A stretch of DNA of 64,000 nt from an uncultured Rhizobiaceae bacterium (GTDB lineage Bacteria; Pseudomonadota; Alphaproteobacteria; Rhizobiales; Rhizobiaceae), in assembly GCA_951813045.1 (NCBI GenBank), contig CATOTF010000002.1, positions 4,386,354 to 4,450,353 of the forward strand, written 5' to 3'. Each line of letters starts with the position of its first letter. Position 1 is the first letter of the stretch. Of the stretch, positions 1 to 10,620 are shown in pieces. The notes under the pieces were generated by a model. It was given only the letters and a program-made list of their open reading frames with translations, was not told the origin of the DNA and did no database searches. A program made the translations under genes and the position numbers.

Positions 1-1
1 G

Positions 2-313
2 GAGCACACACCAGCGCTTGACGGTTCAATCAGCGGATGGATTCAGCTACTCAATGAGTGGGTAAAAGCGGACATAAAGAACATGGTGTCCGGTCATGGT
101 CCCGCGCTTACAAATTTTCCCGATGGATTGCACGCCACACGAGATTATCTCACCGCTATCGCAGCCCATACAAGATCGGCAATTGCCAAGGGAGTGAGTT
201 TACAGTCTTTTCTCAAAGACAAGGGTGACGCATTTCGCGGCTCGTGGAAGTTATTTGACAACCATCACCGACGCAATGTGACCAATGCCTTTGTGGAATT
301 GGAATGGGAATGA
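2..313 (+). CDS. Metallo-beta-lactamase-fold hydrolase, C-terminal part (5' end outside window)
   Basis: The frame is open from the first bases of the window, so only the last 103 codons are present. A Gly-His-Gly-Pro motif (about residues 29-32 of the fragment) follows a stretch typical of the end of the metallo-beta-lactamase fold, where this histidine is a zinc ligand. The tail with conserved tryptophans and an NVxxAFxELE-like end resembles PqqB/SoxH-related 'quinoprotein relay' zinc hydrolases; that subfamily assignment is recollection, not a search. The stop lies 46 bp from the convergent DUF1194 gene. The ATG at 83 is internal. Confidence 0.6.
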   Translation, partial: EHTPALDGSISGWIQLLNEWVKADIKNMVSGHGPALTNFPDGLHATRDYLTAIAAHTRSAIAKGVSLQSFLKDKGDAFRGSWKLFDNHHRRNVTNAFVELEWE

Positions 314-359
314 CCTGAGTATTTGCGGACAATTCATGGTGCGGATTGTTGTAGCCCGA

Positions 360-1229
360 TTACTTCGGCGTTGGCCAGATTTCCTCCGGCACCCGCCAAC
401 GCTTATGTTTTCCTCCGGTTATTCCGTCTAACAATTTGTAGTAGTCCTCAAGCTCCCGCTTTTCACCGACCAAACAATCGCTGGAAGCTTCGAATGAAGC
501 TCGGTGGACCAATCCAACCTTCATTACGTCCCGTCCGACCGGTGGCAGGCCTGATATTTCGAGGGTTAGCTTTCTCAGGAGTGCGGTCTCGAAGCCGTTC
601 CAGGCCCGAACCGGTAAGGTGAATGCGTTTTGTCCCCCGGTAACGCAATCTGCGAAATAGGACGTCAGGTCCAATTCATCTTCTTCAACTTTACCTTCGA
701 TTACAATGGGAAGACCATTTATGACAATGCCGTTGGAAACCAACAGATCACGCACAACAGCGACCCGCTGGCCGCTGTTGTTTGGCCCATCGCCCGAGAT
801 ATCGACGACTTTGCGTGACCCTGTGTAGGGATTAGCGGGAAACAGATTGTCCGCAAAAAGCAGGGCATTCGCAAGCGAGGTCTCATTACTGCGCCGTACC
901 GGTATCGACCTCAGGCGTTGGGCAAACGTTGCAGCGGATTCGGCTCCGTCAATAATCATCCAGGGGATAACCTGAACTTGGTCCTTCGGCCCGCCCCATT
1001 CCATATAGGTAACGGAAATTTTTCCATACAGCCCGGATTCGATCCTGTCGATCAAAGCCGGATTGGAAAACGCGTTCGCGTAACCGCGGCGTTGAATACC
1101 CTGCTCATTGCGATTAACTGAAAAGGAATTGTCGACGGCGATGACGAGTTCCAGATCAACTTCATCAGCAGCATATGTTGCCGTGATGCTCGTGACCAGG
1201 TAAATTATCAATGTGAACAGCCGTATCAT
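360..1229 (-). CDS. Secreted DUF1194 (von Willebrand A-like) protein
   Basis: 289 residues. The first 20 form a signal peptide (hydrophobic core then Ala-Tyr-Ala), so export is expected. The mature protein opens with a von Willebrand A-type strand and a D-N-S-F-S metal-binding (MIDAS-like) motif, followed by a D-I-S-G-D-G-P segment characteristic of DUF1194. Function is unknown for the family; a metal-dependent adhesion or binding role in the periplasm is the usual inference. It converges on the metallo-hydrolase fragment at the left edge. Confidence 0.7.
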   Translation of the reverse strand: MIRLFTLIIYLVTSITATYAADEVDLELVIAVDNSFSVNRNEQGIQRRGYANAFSNPALIDRIESGLYGKISVTYMEWGGPKDQVQVIPWMIIDGAESAATFAQRLRSIPVRRSNETSLANALLFADNLFPANPYTGSRKVVDISGDGPNNSGQRVAVVRDLLVSNGIVINGLPIVIEGKVEEDELDLTSYFADCVTGGQNAFTLPVRAWNGFETALLRKLTLEISGLPPVGRDVMKVGLVHRASFEASSDCLVGEKRELEDYYKLLDGITGGKHKRWRVPEEIWPTPK

Positions 1230-1583
1230 GGCGCGATACTAATGCCCACCGCCACAAAAATTCAAGCTACGGGTAATATGTCCTGCACTAAAGAACCCGT
1301 ATATTTCGATTACTGTCAGGTCGTCGTATTCGGTTGAATTTGAACAATGAAACTCCATAATGAACTGCCCAAATGATGGTGGACAATTTAGCAACTGTGT
1401 GGACAATGTCTCAACGTCCAACTTAGAGGCAGCGCAGCTGTTTGGTATAGAATCAGGACTCAAACGTTTAGTCGTGCAAGACATGTCTCGATTTTGGTAT
1501 TCTTATGGATTGGGTCGCTTACTACAATAAGCGCGCATGCCGTAGTGAGTAAGCGGGCTATGCCTGTAATTGGCAATCACCAG
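1230..1583. other. Gap without recognisable gene
   Basis: Short open frames here show no recognisable family or coding character. It separates the DUF1194 gene start from a decayed transposase fragment; its first part presumably holds the DUF1194 promoter. Confidence 0.4.
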
Positions 1584-1727
1584 TCAATTTCGTAGCGTTG
1601 CGTTGAAGCGTTTGTTGTATCCACTCTCCCAAGGCGTGCCAGGATAGATTTGGACCGGCTTGATAACAACCTTTGTGAGCCAGATTTGTAGTGCGTCGAC
1701 AATAAACTCCCGACAATTATCAGATCC
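1584..1727 (-). pseudogene. IS3-family OrfB fragment
   Basis: About 47 codons read as the C-terminal DDE region of an IS3-family OrfB: S-D-N-(C)-R-E-F-I, then P-G-T-P-W-E-S-G-Y, then F-N-A-T-L-R. The usual glycine after SDN is cysteine, the frame is closed by stops on both sides, and no OrfA or inverted repeat is visible. It is an old relic, in a frame different from the longer open frame in the same place. Confidence 0.7.
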
Positions 1728-2089
1728 ATTCTACCTAACTTAAATGAAGAAACGGATTTCAGGGTACATGCCAAACGCTTCTTGCAGTTCGACCTGGCGC
1801 TCGAGCCGATGGCGCGCTGGTGGATTCGCCCATGAACTCCTTTGACCCCAAATATCACTGTGTTCGGGCAATACATTCATGGCAGCAAAGTTCAGCAATC
1901 GCATCCTTGCCGCACAATCAGCAGCATCTGCGTGAGGTTCGGATGGGCGTCTAACTCTTTACTCCCAGGTTGTTAAGATGAGCCAGAACTCCTCCCATTG
2001 ATAATCGGGTTATTTGGCCACATTGGCGTCGACAGAGGACGCACTAGTCGTCGCCAATAATTAGGGAGTTATAACGTTGCACGGACAGT
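1728..2089. other. Gap without recognisable gene
   Basis: No convincing coding sequence on either strand. Probably decayed mobile DNA between the OrfB relic and the end of ligI, but no family could be assigned. Confidence 0.35.
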
Positions 2090-2992
2090 TCATCCGATCA
2101 GGCGGTCAGGCCAGTAAAGCCGCATAGGATTATCCACCAGCAGCTTTTGTTGTAATTCCGGGTCAGGTGCGAATTTCGGAATGTAATCGACCAGCGCCCC
2201 GTCGTCCGGGGTATGGGATTTCATGTTGGGGTGGGGCCAGTCGGTCCCCCACAATATGCGATCCGGGAAGCGCCGTGCAATTTCCGCATAGAAGGGAATG
2301 GCGTCTTCATAGGGCGGACCCTGAGGGCTGAGTCGTTCCGGGCAAGTTACTTTCGACCAGATCGATTCATTTTCCGTCATCAGTCGAACGAAGCGCTGAA
2401 AATCCGGATGGTCGACACCTTTGGCGACATCCGGTCGGCCCATATGGTCGACAACAATGGTCGTTGGCAATTGTTTCAGGAATGGTTCAAGCTCTTCCAG
2501 ATCCTGCGCCTCAAAATAGACCACGATGTGCCAGCCGAAGTCTTTGATCTTGTCGGCGATAATAAGGAACACTTCTTTTGGCGTCGCGTCGACCAGCCGT
2601 TTGACGAAGTTGAACCGCACCCCACGCACGCCGGCCTCATTCATATCGGCGATTTCCGCCTCGCTAATATCTGCACCAACCGATGCAATACCCCGCGCCA
2701 TGCCGCCGGAGGCGCGACAGGCGTCGACCATGGCCCGATTGTCGGTGCCGTGGCAGGTCGCCTGCACGATGACATTGCGCGTGAAACCCAGATGGTCGCG
2801 GAGCGCAAATAGTTGGTCTTTGCCCGCATCACACGGTGTATATTTTCGTTGCGGCGCGAAGGGAAATTCCGCTGATGGTCCGAAAACGTGGCAATGGGCG
2901 TCCACCGCCCCTTCCGGCAAAATAAAATCTGGCATTTTCGGATTTTGATGGAAGACCAGCCAGTCCGCGTCCATTTTCTGAATATCATTCAT
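2090..2992 (-). CDS. ligI: 2-pyrone-4,6-dicarboxylate hydrolase (LigI-like)
   Basis: 300 residues of the amidohydrolase superfamily (Amidohydro_2). It opens the lactone 2-pyrone-4,6-dicarboxylate to 4-oxalomesaconate in the cytoplasm. The N-terminal A-H-C-H-V-F-G-P motif supplies the metal or substrate histidines, V-D-H-M-G-R-P lies in the middle, and G-T-D-W-P-H-P holds the catalytic aspartate; these match LigI proteins in order and length. It is the last gene of the left operon, and its ATG overlaps the stop of the tautomerase gene by 4 bp. Confidence 0.9.
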   Translation of the reverse strand: MNDIQKMDADWLVFHQNPKMPDFILPEGAVDAHCHVFGPSAEFPFAPQRKYTPCDAGKDQLFALRDHLGFTRNVIVQATCHGTDNRAMVDACRASGGMARGIASVGADISEAEIADMNEAGVRGVRFNFVKRLVDATPKEVFLIIADKIKDFGWHIVVYFEAQDLEELEPFLKQLPTTIVVDHMGRPDVAKGVDHPDFQRFVRLMTENESIWSKVTCPERLSPQGPPYEDAIPFYAEIARRFPDRILWGTDWPHPNMKSHTPDDGALVDYIPKFAPDPELQQKLLVDNPMRLYWPDRLIG

Positions 2993-4044
2993 CCAAAAAT
3001 CTCCCCGTCCATTAATTTCCGGGCTGTCCTCAGGATAGCCGCAGATTCGACCTCCCCTTTATCATCCAGCCGGGCCAACACCGTCATCTGTCCTGTGGGA
3101 TGTTCAACAGCGAGATTGCGTTCCAACCCCTCGCCTACATCAGCAAGGGCATGGGCAGGCGACCCTTTGAGAAGACACGCAGTTGCCACTGATACCGCTC
3201 CCAGAACACCGATGGTCTTGTGGCAGCGGTGGGGAATAAACGTGCGTGTTGAAATCGCCCCACCGCTTTTTGCAGCGCTTACCATCGTCATCTTCGGTAC
3301 GGTTTTTTCTACAACGTCTCCCAGATTCATGAGTGGCCCGCAGGCCAGACGGATAGTTTCGAGCTTTCCCCGCAGCCTAGTATTTGCTTCCAGTTCTTCT
3401 GGTGATTCCTCGCCGGAAATTCCCATATCGGATGCGCGCATGACTACGCATGGCATTCCGTTATCGATCATGGTCAGTTCAACGCCCTCGACAACATCCA
3501 TCTCGTTACCAGTCGGTAGTAGGGCGCCACAGCTTGAACCCGCCGTATCCTTAAATTCAATGGGTACGGGGGCCGCGGTGCCGGGAACACCGTCAATGGA
3601 TGCATCGCCCGAATAACTAACTACACCACCCGGTGTGGGAACCCGGGCCACGGCCACCTGCCCGGTATTCTCCATGAAAATACTCACAGGTGTTTCATTC
3701 GCTTGCGCCTCAACCAACCCACGCTCAATCGCAAAAGGCGCAACTCCCGCCAGAATATTTCCGCAGTTTTGCGCATCCGTTACGATGGGTTGGTCGACAA
3801 CCACTTGCAGGAACAGATAATCCACATCGATATTTTCGCGGTCGGACCGGGATACAATCGCGACCTTCGACGTAATCGGATCGGCCCCACCCATCCCGTC
3901 AATTTGTCGGATATCCGGCGATCCCATAGCCCGCAGCAAAAACGCGTCTCTTGCTATTGGGTCGGCGGGCAAGTCCTCCGCAAGAAAATACCCGCCCTTT
4001 GACGTACCTCCGCGCATCCACATGGTGCGTACACCATCAGACAT
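2989..4044 (-). CDS. ligU: 4-oxalomesaconate tautomerase (PrpF family, LigU/GalD-like)
   Basis: The PrpF family has a diaminopimelate-epimerase-like fold; LigU/GalD members interconvert oxalomesaconate tautomers. The ATG at 4044 gives 351 residues starting M-S-D-G-V-R and leading to the family signature W-M-R-G-G-T-S-K-G. The frame is open upstream to 4308, but that extension is antisense to the aldolase gene and is not conserved sequence. The start overlaps the aldolase stop by 8 bp, indicating translational coupling. Conserved NCGN-like and GSSCG-type segments are present. Confidence 0.88.
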   Translation of the reverse strand: MSDGVRTMWMRGGTSKGGYFLAEDLPADPIARDAFLLRAMGSPDIRQIDGMGGADPITSKVAIVSRSDRENIDVDYLFLQVVVDQPIVTDAQNCGNILAGVAPFAIERGLVEAQANETPVSIFMENTGQVAVARVPTPGGVVSYSGDASIDGVPGTAAPVPIEFKDTAGSSCGALLPTGNEMDVVEGVELTMIDNGMPCVVMRASDMGISGEESPEELEANTRLRGKLETIRLACGPLMNLGDVVEKTVPKMTMVSAAKSGGAISTRTFIPHRCHKTIGVLGAVSVATACLLKGSPAHALADVGEGLERNLAVEHPTGQMTVLARLDDKGEVESAAILRTARKLMDGEIFG

Positions 4045-4729
4045 ATTTGAGGCCCTTTTCCGCCAACCGCCCACGCATATCGTAAATATCGAGGCCCAGT
4101 TCACCGGCTTCAAATCGGGCCCGTTTCGATGCTTCATTGGCTTCCCGGGCCTTGGCTTTTTCAAGCACATCTGCCGCTTCTTCGCGGCGCACCACGCAAA
4201 CTCCGTCATCATCTGCAACAATAATGTCGCCGGGATTGACCAGCTCACTGGCGCAGACAACCGGAATATTAACCGACCCGAGGGATTCCTTGATCGTTCC
4301 CAGTGCATGGATTGAGCGAGCCCAGACTGGGAAATTCATTTCTGTAAGGTCACGCACGTCCCGCGTCCCCCCTTCGGTAATCAACCCCCGGCACCCCCGT
4401 GCTTTCGCGGATGTCGCCAGCAGGTCACCGAAATACCCTGCATTTGACGGGGTGATTGTGCCGAGAACCATCACGTCATCGGGCTGTAATTGTTCGATGG
4501 CCACATGGATCATCCAATTGTCGCAAGGGTGCGCCAGTATGGTCACCGCCGACCCGGCGATACGGGCGCCGGAATAGATGGGCCGCAGTTCTTCTCCCAA
4601 TAATCCCTTGCGTCCTTGCGCTTCGTGCACAGTGGCGACACCGAATTCGGCCAGCCCATCAATGATGGATTGCTCAGCGCGTTCAATATTCTGGACAACA
4701 ATGCCCTGCGTTCCAACAGGATAAGTCAT
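4037..4729 (-). CDS. ligK: 4-carboxy-4-hydroxy-2-oxoadipate aldolase (LigK, RraA-like)
   Basis: 230 residues of the class II HMG/CHA aldolase (RraA-like) family. It cleaves 4-carboxy-4-hydroxy-2-oxoadipate to pyruvate and oxaloacetate, the final step of the pathway, using a divalent metal. The conserved G-x-x-x-x-E-G-G-T-R-D-V metal/substrate loop is at about 135-146, with a D-D-D-G-V-C-V-V segment near 172. The gene overlaps galB upstream by 4 bp and the tautomerase downstream by 8 bp. Confidence 0.92.
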   Translation of the reverse strand: MTYPVGTQGIVVQNIERAEQSIIDGLAEFGVATVHEAQGRKGLLGEELRPIYSGARIAGSAVTILAHPCDNWMIHVAIEQLQPDDVMVLGTITPSNAGYFGDLLATSAKARGCRGLITEGGTRDVRDLTEMNFPVWARSIHALGTIKESLGSVNIPVVCASELVNPGDIIVADDDGVCVVRREEAADVLEKAKAREANEASKRARFEAGELGLDIYDMRGRLAEKGLKYV

Positions 4730-5463
4730 ACCAGTTCATCCACTGTTTGCGGAAAGATCATCTCGAAGCCTTCGGCATATTCCGCCTTGCGCCCCCCCGC
4801 CATGCCGCCGGAATTGCGGCGGAAATGATTGCCCCGGTTTTCCGCTACATTGGTATAGAAATCCCAGAGATGCTCTTGCCCCTGCATGCATTCAATAGCG
4901 GCACGTTTTTTATCCCACACCGGCGTAATGTCGAGAAAAACATTGGGCTTCCAGCCCATTTGTTCTGTCTGGTGGGGTTCAAACAGATAAAGCTGCGGCG
5001 CACCTAATACTTTCTGCCCCGGATTATGCCCCCAGGCCTGCGCGATCATCCGGCATTCCAGTGCAAATTGCGTCGTGTTCATATGGTCGGTGTTATAAGG
5101 GTCCCACCGTGAATGGCTCATCATCCATTTAGGTTGTATCTCGCGGATGATGTCGACCATCTGGTCCTGTGCATCACGATCAAGGCGCAACGGATAATCC
5201 CCGAGATCAAGAAAGCGAATGTCGTTGACGCCGAGCGCATCGGCAGCCGCCTGTGCCTCCTCCCTCCGGGCCTCTTTAACGGCATCCAGCGTCATGCCTT
5301 CCTGTTTCCATAATTTAGCGCTTTCCCCGCGCTCCCCAAACGACAGGCAGGCGACGGTGACTTCATAGCCCAATTTCTGATGCAGGGCGATTGCACCTCC
5401 GCAGCGCCAGACGAAGTCGGCAGCGTGGGCGGAAATTACAAGAGCAGTTTTTTTCTGTGACAT
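4726..5463 (-). CDS. galB: 4-oxalomesaconate hydratase (GalB-like, PIG-L fold)
   Basis: 245 residues of the PIG-L/LmbE zinc fold. It opens with [10 protein letters not shown], the modified zinc motif I associate with GalB hydratases rather than true deacetylases. GalB adds water to the enol form of oxalomesaconate to give CHA, the job done by the unrelated LigJ in sphingomonads. The ATG at 5463 is chosen because GAGG lies 7 nt upstream; in-frame starts up to 5520 would run into the regulatory dyad region. It is first in the left operon. Confidence 0.85.
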   Translation of the reverse strand: MSQKKTALVISAHAADFVWRCGGAIALHQKLGYEVTVACLSFGERGESAKLWKQEGMTLDAVKEARREEAQAAADALGVNDIRFLDLGDYPLRLDRDAQDQMVDIIREIQPKWMMSHSRWDPYNTDHMNTTQFALECRMIAQAWGHNPGQKVLGAPQLYLFEPHQTEQMGWKPNVFLDITPVWDKKRAAIECMQGQEHLWDFYTNVAENRGNHFRRNSGGMAGGRKAEYAEGFEMIFPQTVDELV

Positions 5464-5529
5464 ATTTAGCCTCATTGAATTGCTGTCGCCAGGATATGAA
5501 ACAACACTTGTGCGGACCAATCCAATCCC

Positions 5530-5566
5530 CGCAAACCGTATAAGATTTCCCTATACACGCTTTGCG
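5530..5566. promoter_or_regulatory. Probable LysR operator in the divergent lig promoter
   Basis: A nested dyad lies between galB and the lysR gene. Outer arms are CGCAAA (5530-5535) and TTTGCG (5561-5566); inner arms are GTATA (5538-5542) and TATAC (5552-5556). The inner part fits the LysR T-N11-A layout. Its place, about 70 bp from the galB start and just ahead of the regulator start, suits control of both operons. Binding is inferred. Confidence 0.55.
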
Positions 5567-5574
5567 AGAACTCC

Positions 5575-6843
5575 ATGAACACTATAGGCTGTTCACCCAT
5601 GAAAGTAGAATTTCCCAATCTGCGCCACCTGCGCGCTTTTCGTGAAGTGGGCCAGAGAAATGGCATAAGCGCTGCCGCGGAAGCGGTGTTTATGAGTCAA
5701 CCTGCTGTGACACAGGCCATTTCCGGTCTGGAAGCCAGATTGGGAGAACCTCTGTTTGAACGCGGGTCCGACGGAGTGTTTTTGACCGACGCCGGAGAAG
5801 TGTTCCACGCCCGTGTCACCAAATTATTCCACCTCTTGCAGGATGGGGCAACAGCGGCGGCAGAAGCTGCACAACGGCGGATTGATCAACCACAGACCGG
5901 ATTTGAAACACGGGTTACCGCGGCCCAATTACGCGCCCTGATTGCGGTTCAGGACGCGGGTAATTTCAGCTTAGCCGCCGGGCTAGTCGGCGTTACGCAG
6001 CCTTCCCTTCACCGCGCCGCGCGAGACCTGGAGAAAGTGGCTGGAATATCGTTCTTCACTGCCAGGCGCAGGGGCATTACACTGAGCGAGGCAGGGGAGA
6101 GTTTCGCCCGTGCCGTTCGCCTCGCATGGGTGGAAATTCAGCAGGGTTATGATGAGCTTTCAGCGCGGCGGGGTCATGATGTAACGCGCATTATCATAGG
6201 TTCCATGCCGCTTTCACGAAGTGCCATCCTTCCCGATGCAGAACACGCGATGTTGTCTGAGAATGCCGGTGTACAGTTGCACAATGTGGATGGTCCTTAT
6301 TGGGAATTGTTACGTGGCTTACGTCACGGTGAAATAGACCTGTTGGTCGGCGCTTTGCGCAACCCGCTACAGGCAGATGACGTGGAACAGGAGACCCTGT
6401 TTCATGACCCTCTCGCACTGGTGGTTGGCCCCAACCATCCGCTCACAAAGCAGAGGAATGTATCGATCAGGGACACGCTTGAATATCCATGGATTGCTCC
6501 ACCGATAACGACGCCTGCAGGCAGCTATCTCTTTCGCATATTGAAAATCAATGAATTGCCTCAGACTCCGGTGCGTATCGTATCAAGCTCCATGGTCATG
6601 GTGCGCGGCCTGTTGATGCGCGGCGATTATGTGACGATCATGTCCCGGTCGCAGATCAGGCTCGAACAGGAGAACGGACTTATGATCCCGCTGGAAACCG
6701 ACCTGCCGGATAGCGGCAGGCCCATCGGGCTTACAACGCGAAAAGGCTGGACCCCCACCCCAACCCAAGCCCGTTTTCTGGAACTGATCCGCAGCGCCGC
6801 CCATAGCACTATAGATAAAACCAATAGCAGTTCAATCCATTGA
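5575..6843 (+). CDS. LysR-family regulator with two N-terminal HTH domains
   Basis: 422 residues, about 100-120 longer than a usual LysR regulator because the winged helix-turn-helix is present twice. Copy 1 (about 14-73) reads L-R-H-L-R-A-F ... Q-P-A-V-T-Q-A-I ... L-F-E-R; copy 2 (about 117-176) reads A-Q-L-R-A-L-I-A-V ... Q-P-S-L-H-R-A-A ... F-F-T-A-R-R. An ordinary effector-binding domain follows. Position between the two lig operons makes it their likely regulator, with an aromatic-pathway intermediate as inducer (inferred). An ATG at 5599 is an alternative start; neither has a strong ribosome site. Confidence 0.85.
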   Translation: MNTIGCSPMKVEFPNLRHLRAFREVGQRNGISAAAEAVFMSQPAVTQAISGLEARLGEPLFERGSDGVFLTDAGEVFHARVTKLFHLLQDGATAAAEAAQRRIDQPQTGFETRVTAAQLRALIAVQDAGNFSLAAGLVGVTQPSLHRAARDLEKVAGISFFTARRRGITLSEAGESFARAVRLAWVEIQQGYDELSARRGHDVTRIIIGSMPLSRSAILPDAEHAMLSENAGVQLHNVDGPYWELLRGLRHGEIDLLVGALRNPLQADDVEQETLFHDPLALVVGPNHPLTKQRNVSIRDTLEYPWIAPPITTPAGSYLFRILKINELPQTPVRIVSSSMVMVRGLLMRGDYVTIMSRSQIRLEQENGLMIPLETDLPDSGRPIGLTTRKGWTPTPTQARFLELIRSAAHSTIDKTNSSSIH

Positions 6844-6880
6844 ATTTCCCTCATGCGCGTTACCACAGTTAGAAAACCCC

Positions 6881-7823
6881 ATGGCAATTGAACCAATATC
6901 ATGCGGATTTATCGGCTTCGGTGAAGCTGCGCAGGCATTTGCATCCGGCTGGAGACAAAAGCAACCGGCACTGGAACTTCGCGCCTATGATATCAAGACC
7001 GATGGTGCCGATGCTGCAACCAAACATGCTGACTATACACTAGCCACTGTCACAGGTTGCGAAACCATTGGTGGATTGGCGGGATTGAATATATTCAGTC
7101 TGGTCACCGCAGATCAGGCGCGGGCGGCGGCAGTTACCACCGCGTCTCATCTGAAAGTCGATGCATTTTATTTCGACTGCAATTCCTGCGCTCCACAAAC
7201 CAAATCGGGCTCAGCAGTTCTTATCGAAGCAGTTGGCGGACATTATGTTGATGTCGCGATCATGTCGCCGGTTCATCCCAAACTCCATAAATCCCCCTTG
7301 CTCATCAGCGGGCCCCATGCAGAAGCGGCTTTGGAATTTCTAACCGGGCTCGGCATGGTTGCCAGAATTGTTCCCGGTGATGTGGGTGCCGCATCATCGG
7401 TCAAGATGATCCGCTCGATCATGATCAAAGGTCTGGAAGCTGTGGTGCTGGAATGTGTAACGGCGGGGCGGCTTGCCGGTGTCAACGAAATGGTGTTCGA
7501 TTCACTTGACCTGTCCTATCCCGGTTTTAACTGGCGAAAACAGGCCACCCGCATGATGGAGCGGGCAACGACCCACGGAAAGCGACGTGCATCAGAAATG
7601 CGCGAAGTCGCCAAGACCGTCGACATGCTGGGCTTGCGGTCTCTCATGTCTTCGGCAACAGTTGAGTGGATGGAAATGGCCGGGCAATCTGGTGGGAGAA
7701 CCGCTGGGCAAGAGCTCGATTATGCCCAGATCAGCGACCTGCTGCTCGCCGTGATTCACGAGCCCGAATCCGAGTTTAAGCCCAAGCCGGAACAAGGTGA
7801 AAGCGAGACAAAGGAGATGTCTA

Positions 7824-7831
<8 letters not shown>
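6881..7831 (+). CDS. NAD(P)-binding DUF1932 protein (6-phosphogluconate-dehydrogenase-like)
   Basis: 316 residues. An N-terminal Rossmann motif G-F-I-G-F-G-E-A-A is at about 9-17, an NAD-binding_2-like domain follows, and the C-terminal half matches DUF1932 of beta-hydroxyacid-dehydrogenase-like proteins (S-S-V-K-M-I-R-S near 173). It lies 37 bp after the regulator, and its stop overlaps the ligA TTG start by 8 bp, so it is co-translated with the dioxygenase. No step of the classical pathway lacks an enzyme here, so its substrate is unknown; handling of a related aromatic or side product is a guess. Confidence 0.75.
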
Positions 7832-9061
<1,230 letters not shown>

Positions 9062-9074
9062 ACGGAGAGGTTTT

Positions 9075-10019
9075 ATGAGAATTTGTGTTGCAGGCGCGTA
9101 TGGTGCCTTCGGATTGAAGCATCTGGATGCACTCGCCAATATCGACGACGTTGAAGTGACCTCCGTCATGGGACCAACGAAAGCCAAGATCGATGCGCTG
9201 GCCGCCGAGCGGGGCATTTCCCACGCCGCCACAACGCTGGAGGAATGTATCGCCCGCGATGATGTCGATGCGGTTATCCTCGCCACCCCGACGCAAAAAC
9301 ACGCGGAACAGGCCCACGCCTGCATGGATGCGGGCAAACCTGTTCTCATTGAAATTCCGATGGCGGATAGTCTCGAAGACAGTCGCAAGATTGTTGCCAA
9401 ACAGAAAGAAGCCGGTCTGGTCTGTATGGCCGGTCAGGTGCGCCGTTTTAACCCATCCCACCAGTGGATACGCAATAAGATCGACTCGGGGGAGTTGAAA
9501 ATCCAGCAGATGGATGTGCAGACCTATTTCTTCCGCCGCACCAACACCAACGCCAAAGGCGAGCCGCGCTCATGGACCGACCACCTGTTGTGGCACCACG
9601 CCTGCCACACGGTTGATCTGTTTCAATACCAGACCAGTGGCAAGGCGGTCGAGGCATACGGCATGCAAGGTCCTGCCCACCCGGATTTGGGTATCGCAAT
9701 GGATATGGCAATTGCCTTGAAGGCGGCAGACGGCGCGATCTGCACCCTGTCCCTTTCTTTCAACAACGACGGGCCGCTGGGCACTTTCTTCCGCTATATC
9801 TGCGACAAGGGCACTTATATCGCGAGCTATGATGACCTCTACGACGGTTATAACAACCCCATCGACCTCAGCGATGTTGCCGTATCCAACAATGGCATTG
9901 AGTTAATCGACCGTGAGTTCATCTCCGCCATCAAGGAAGGTCGCACACCCAACGGCTGTGTAAGCGATGTCCTGTCAGCGATGGAAACGCTGGACCAGAT
10001 TGAACGCTCAATGGGATAA
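9075..10019 (+). CDS. ligC: 4-carboxy-2-hydroxymuconate-6-semialdehyde dehydrogenase
   Basis: 314 residues of the Gfo/Idh/MocA oxidoreductase family. It oxidises the cyclised ring-cleavage product to 2-pyrone-4,6-dicarboxylate with NADP+. The nucleotide-binding G-A-Y-G-A-F-G is at about 7-13; P-T-Q-K-H-A and the E-I-P-M loop (in place of the EKP common in the family) match LigC proteins. It starts 13 bp after ligB behind GGAGAGG and ends the right operon. The sequence after it is decayed mobile DNA. Confidence 0.92.
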   Translation: MRICVAGAYGAFGLKHLDALANIDDVEVTSVMGPTKAKIDALAAERGISHAATTLEECIARDDVDAVILATPTQKHAEQAHACMDAGKPVLIEIPMADSLEDSRKIVAKQKEAGLVCMAGQVRRFNPSHQWIRNKIDSGELKIQQMDVQTYFFRRTNTNAKGEPRSWTDHLLWHHACHTVDLFQYQTSGKAVEAYGMQGPAHPDLGIAMDMAIALKAADGAICTLSLSFNNDGPLGTFFRYICDKGTYIASYDDLYDGYNNPIDLSDVAVSNNGIELIDREFISAIKEGRTPNGCVSDVLSAMETLDQIERSMG

Positions 10020-10127
10020 TACTCATGGGCAAAGGATATGCTATACACCATTGCGTTTTAACAGGAGATCGACCGCCATCTAAAACCAAGAATCCCAAAC
10101 ACTTTGGATGTGCGGATACTCCAATTC

Positions 10128-10449
10128 TGTCCGTCTTCAAGGGAATGGGAGTTGGCTTGCAGTTGATTAAGCGAGATATTGGCTCATCTGTTTTTAGATA
10201 TCATGCGGATTGCTTGCGGTATTGCAAACGCCGATGTTTGAACTTGTTGGCGCCGTTGTCAGATTAAGGGCGGGACTTGTGTCGAACGACAACCTTATTG
10301 CAGCCGGAGGCCTTTATCGCCAACTCCAACGTGTCTGTGACATCACTCGTTTTCATTGTTCTGCGGACAAAGCGCATGTGCTGGTTCGTAGTAAAGTCAA
10401 GTTGGGCGAAGATGAGGAAGACCTCGCTTTGTCGATTGATCCCGTTCAA
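10128..10449 (-). pseudogene. Decayed IS3-family element related to the intact copy at 43565-45073
   Basis: The left portion (about 10128-10250) aligns base by base with the terminal repeat and OrfB 3' end of the intact IS3 element at 43565. Further on, the minus strand reads M-K-T-S-D-V-T-D-T-L-E-L-A ... K-A-S-G-C-N, matching the core of that OrfB but with internal deletions and stops. It is an older, diverged relative, not a copy made recently. Confidence 0.75.
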
Positions 10450-10620
10450 GAGAACAACGACTGAGGGTTATGCGCGAATTGATTTTTTCGCGCCCCGCAC
10501 CTGTTTGATCGCGTTGGACAGCGTTTTCAAATTCAAACAACCAACATCCCTTGAAAGGATAAGTGAGAGCGTTCAACCTTCTATGCAGCTTTAGTGGCCA
10601 TAACCTTTGTAATCTGTAGT

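Noticed and set aside
2213..2812. 199-residue ORF antisense to ligI
   Set aside because: Shadow of a strongly conserved gene; no family features.
4045..4308. N-terminal extension of the tautomerase to 439 residues
   Set aside because: It lies fully inside ligK in another frame; the family starts near M-S-D-G-V-R at 4044.
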